Positions 63,801 through 64,000 of a DNA stretch of 64,000 nucleotides are shown here, piece by piece. The notes under the pieces were generated by a model. That model worked only from the letters and a program-made list of their open reading frames with translations, made no database searches and had not been told where the DNA came from. The stretch's first letter is position 1, and each line of letters opens with the position of its first letter. Origin of the DNA: an uncultured bacterium (lineage in GTDB: Bacteria > Cyanobacteriota > Vampirovibrionia > Gastranaerophilales > Gastranaerophilaceae); contig CASGEL010000004.1 of the NCBI GenBank assembly GCA_949300485.1, forward strand, positions 96,559-160,558, given 5' to 3'. The translations under genes were made by a program, and so were the position numbers.

Positions 63801-64000
63801 TGAAGGGTCTTGATGACAATTATATAAACACTGTAGTCTGCGATTTAATATCAAAAGAAGGAAGTATTTATTTTGAATCTTCTGGAAACTTATATATAAA
63901 AGAAACAACCGCAGATAAAGATATAACAATTATTGGCAGAGGTGCTAATGTTACTATCGACTACTTAGGTACAGTTCCAAACATGCCGGTTGATTACTTC
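60890..64000 (+). CDS. Filamentous-haemagglutinin-like adhesin, 3' end outside window
   Basis: This is an open frame of at least 1037 residues running off the window. A signal peptide (MIRKGKLSKRIVAASLTGLF...TVVA, about 32 residues) is followed by a TPS-type secretion domain: NIHPETIKGDLGFRHYEKF, then NGQAIFVSPNGMVVGASGVLNVGSLGV (about 35-135). The rest is a long beta-helix of Asn/Gly-rich repeats such as ITNNGSEFNINGT and VNITNNSGDLNISGT, typical of filamentous adhesins (LktA/FHA families). AAAGGATTC precedes the ATG. No TpsB transporter is in the window. The several antisense open frames here are by-products of the repeat composition. Confidence 0.88.
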   Translation, partial: MIRKGKLSKRIVAASLTGLFLVNQTMTLTVVASEISGVTGNNGIFNIHPETIKGDLGFRHYEKFNLSKGDIANLNYNNIESFVNMVDNQVNINGVLNTVRNNQFYNGQAIFVSPNGMVVGASGVLNVGSLGVYTPAKGKYDQLVKDPNQTTLDDAKESKAGAPIKIDGKVFSANDVELSGGKITVSNGAGVFAGVNENQIASNMNNAEILFNQLVNTDNLKTGNSFTSENGNIIITANQNSGDNIAGVDISGDVINYGKGNVEIRNYMGSDYGTNISGTLGNLDGTVYINNNQSGVDISGTVINKGTTQINNLPVESGSLGSMDVNAESGISISGDINTEGTLNIQNTGYEGIDISGNINHSGGDISIQNGSDGAGTPTLPTDNNKVASLNISGNLINSDGNTTIKNYAAGGINVAEGGVVNNNGDLSMLNTGAGGLTINGETTNVGNADILNEAGNLSIGGDFSNTGDADITNNGAELNVSGNVSNANGILDMTNNGSEGFIIEESGTVNGGSEDGLTSEINLTNNSQNFDINGQVVGDGGEINLTNNGSEFNINGTIEQNARESFGSNNSYGLADDVNITNNSGDLNISGTIDGTNTQKTTNIINKGDTLNITESGSVNNSGELNITNEGAGGLNIDGKVNNSNSTSGNLEADDDGYHGDTTITNKAGTLKINGTVIAENNSAININNSGDGIEINGTVSANGQSVNNALAPVPTVGNTVNITNTNGAVNINSTARVNATEDINITNTGKGGVNVKGLAKADNNVNIDNKNSDVVIGDNTDNDNYITAGNNIKIVVVDGNILNYGVEKTLLNAGGNLNMNVTDGTIGEEVGGGCIGEACTGIGPKENGTRDFTKSINGNIKGKVTAITSKANKPDDLVINYAAIDSDMNIDRVKADGRVILTVDYGKDGSTRYNMVNASTDPTKANVEGKGISLISSGNIGDMNNKLTFNQTSTDGYAMDILANGNIAMKGLDDNYINTVVCDLISKEGSIYFESSGNLYIKETTADKDITIIGRGANVTIDYLGTVPNMPVDYF
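61600..63250 (+). repeat. Imperfect Asn/Gly-rich beta-helix repeats in adhesin
   Basis: Units of about 18-24 residues recur, alternating ITN/NISG/NING phrases (for example LNISGNVSN, FNINGTIEQ, LNISGTIDG). They are imperfect in DNA sequence and fit a long beta-helical shaft. Confidence 0.65.

Noticed and set aside
60890..64000. Several antisense open frames of 60-141 codons inside the adhesin region
   Set aside because: They follow from the Asn/Gly/Thr codon bias of the repeats, lack ribosome sites and lie opposite one long continuous adhesin frame.

Overview
This is a 64 kb chromosomal window with low GC. Genes are densely packed on both strands and read with the standard bacterial code. 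The mix points to an anaerobic, probably gut-dwelling Gram-negative cell: a TolC-type outer-membrane factor, a desulfoferrodoxin next to a ferritin, a split transketolase, a GH38 mannosidase-type enzyme, very large pilin-like and filamentous-adhesin proteins, and many small lineage-specific exported proteins. My best guess is the non-photosynthetic cyanobacterial relatives (Gastranaerophilales / Vampirovibrionia, formerly Melainabacteria). This rests on overall protein style, including several unrelated proteins with an N-terminal Phe-Gly motif, and not on a phylogenetic marker I could test.

Layout. 1-7.2 kb: the 3' part of a TolC-family gene, small unknown genes, a GH38 glycosidase and glmS. 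7.3-16.7 kb: a ferredoxin, thrB, a MnmC-like methyltransferase overlapping an FAD oxidoreductase, a CoA-disulfide-reductase-type oxidoreductase, dnaX, an LD-carboxypeptidase and a tandem universal stress protein. 16.8-21.7 kb: a five-gene + strand run (sigma factor, gcvPB, a dehydratase-related protein, a membrane protein, miaA). 21.7-26.2 kb: a minus-strand run of wecG-type glycosyltransferase, transketolase N-half and a 794-residue pilin-like protein. 26.2-32.6 kb: an accessory stretch of exported or unrecognised proteins, with a tRNA-Leu(CAA), an HNH-like protein and a leucine-rich-repeat-like protein.

32.6-40.5 kb: ftsZ, NAD kinase, a GIY-YIG protein, a two-component system with an exported protein, ferritin, desulfoferrodoxin and an apparently frameshifted unknown gene. 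40.6-50.2 kb: an SRP RNA gene absent from the supplied ORF set, a GT2 glycosyltransferase, a YdjC-type deacetylase, a multidomain exported phospholipase-D-like protein, argS, an unusual phosphohexomutase and two tandem acyltransferases. 50.3-60.7 kb: a proline-rich HEAT-like protein, then transketolase C-half-ftsE-ftsX-degenerate REC/GGDEF-isochorismatase, a U32 protein, rimO and a polysaccharide flippase. 60.9-64 kb: the 5' part of a filamentous-haemagglutinin-like adhesin that runs off the right edge behind a possibly structured leader.

Most of the core is housekeeping: envelope precursors (glmS, wecG-type, GT2, flippase, LD-carboxypeptidase), cell division (ftsZ, ftsE, ftsX), tRNA and ribosome modification (miaA, MnmC-like, rimO, argS) and oxidative defence. 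The more novel content is in surface or exported proteins. I found no CRISPR array, insertion sequence, prophage or recognisable defence island. I cannot point to one clearly new system. The strongest second-look items are the giant cysteine-rich pilin-like protein, the SNase-like/Zn-finger/PLD exported protein, the HNH-like protein split by a large insert, the recurring N-terminal FG motif and the large-type SRP RNA.
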